NCBI GenBank assembly: GCA_002715785.1
Contig: PBAA01000040.1
Coordinates: 1-16,033 of the forward strand
Origin: Gammaproteobacteria bacterium
GTDB taxonomy: Bacteria; Pseudomonadota; Gammaproteobacteria; Pseudomonadales; Azotimanducaceae
Length of the DNA: 16,033 bases
Reading direction: 5' to 3'
Below the pieces are notes generated by a model, which saw only the letters and a list, made by a program, of their open reading frames with translations, searched no databases and was not told the origin of the DNA. Position 1 is the first letter of the stretch, and the number at the start of each line of letters is the position of its first letter. This document shows positions 15,866 through 16,033 of this stretch, in pieces. Made by a program: the position numbers and the translations under genes.

Positions 15866-15875
15866 GAGGAGGGGT
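15866..15875 (+). promoter_or_regulatory. Strong ribosome binding site of the carboxylase gene
   Basis: The purine run GAGGAGGGG lies 5 bases before the ATG at 15879. It fixes the start of the partial carboxylase gene and is the strongest ribosome site seen at a gene start in this window. Confidence 0.65.
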
Positions 15876-15878
15876 GCC

Positions 15879-16033
15879 ATGAGTCAGGAAGTGCCAGACG
15901 TCGAGCCGTTTCAAAGAGTTTTTATCGCCAATCGCGGTGAAATCGCAATTCGGATTGCGAAGGCAGCGACGAGTCTCGGGATGGAGTCAGTTGGTGTCTA
16001 TGCGCCGGTAGACGCCGCGTCACTTCATACTCG
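15879..16033 (+). CDS. Biotin carboxylase-type N-terminus of an acyl-CoA carboxylase (partial, runs off right edge)
   Basis: The first 51 codons are present. After a ten-residue lead they give RVFIANRGEIAIRIAKAA, the signature start of the biotin carboxylase fold, then SLGMESVGVYAPVDAASLHT. Biotin carboxylases use ATP and bicarbonate to carboxylate biotin, which then feeds acetyl-CoA, propionyl-CoA, methylcrotonyl-CoA or pyruvate carboxylation. The SLHT ending resembles large fused carboxylases with biotin and carboxyltransferase domains, but the rest lies outside the window, so neither substrate nor fusion can be confirmed. It is divergent from the PhyH gene, separated by 29 to 128 bp depending on that gene's start. 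Confidence 0.85.
   Translation, partial: MSQEVPDVEPFQRVFIANRGEIAIRIAKAATSLGMESVGVYAPVDAASLHT

Noticed and set aside
1..16033. CRISPR array, tRNA or rRNA gene, toxin-antitoxin pair, phage genes
   Set aside because: No regular repeat-spacer pattern, no tRNA-like or rRNA segment and no such protein families were seen on either strand.

Overview
This is a bacterial window of about 16 kb with moderate GC, roughly 50 to 53% by eye. It is densely coded, with Shine-Dalgarno motifs and several GTG or TTG starts. The gene content (three phytanoyl-CoA dioxygenase-like proteins, a flavin monooxygenase, a two-domain rhodanese, a DUF4019 protein and an acyl-CoA carboxylase) suggests an aerobic proteobacterium, perhaps a marine gammaproteobacterium. 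That placement is inference; no rRNA, tRNA or ribosomal protein gene is present to test it.

Left part (1-7400): the start of an exported protein runs off the left edge on the minus strand. Two long minus-strand genes follow (216-2909 and 4564-7398). They encode paralogous phosphohistidine dikinases with an N-terminal ATP-grasp domain, a divergent middle domain and a C-terminal swivelling His domain, which is the layout of rifampicin phosphotransferase-type enzymes rather than of true PEP synthase. Between them, on the plus strand, lies an intact transposase-like gene (3144-4388). Its catalytic residues look partly lost, and degenerate inverted repeats may flank it. An AT-rich patch sits on its upstream side.

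Middle part (7400-11225): a minus-strand series runs, in transcription order, flavin monooxygenase, rhodanese, cupin, DUF4019 protein. The last two overlap by one base. A hairpin separates this series from the second dikinase.

Right part (11264-16033): a long PhyH-type dioxygenase diverges from the monooxygenase with only 39 bp between them. It converges on a minus-strand set (PhyH dioxygenase, second PhyH dioxygenase, SAM methyltransferase), with a perfect 9-bp hairpin between the convergent stops. The right edge holds the start of a biotin carboxylase, divergent from the last dioxygenase.

Taken together, the window has enzymes for hydroxylation (three Fe/2-oxoglutarate-type), oxygen insertion (FMO/BVMO), methylation and ATP-dependent phosphotransfer onto an unknown acceptor. 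One reading is a small-molecule modification or breakdown locus in which hydroxyl groups made by the dioxygenases are then phosphorylated or methylated. This is a hypothesis from neighbourhood; no core biosynthetic enzyme, transporter or regulator is visible here.
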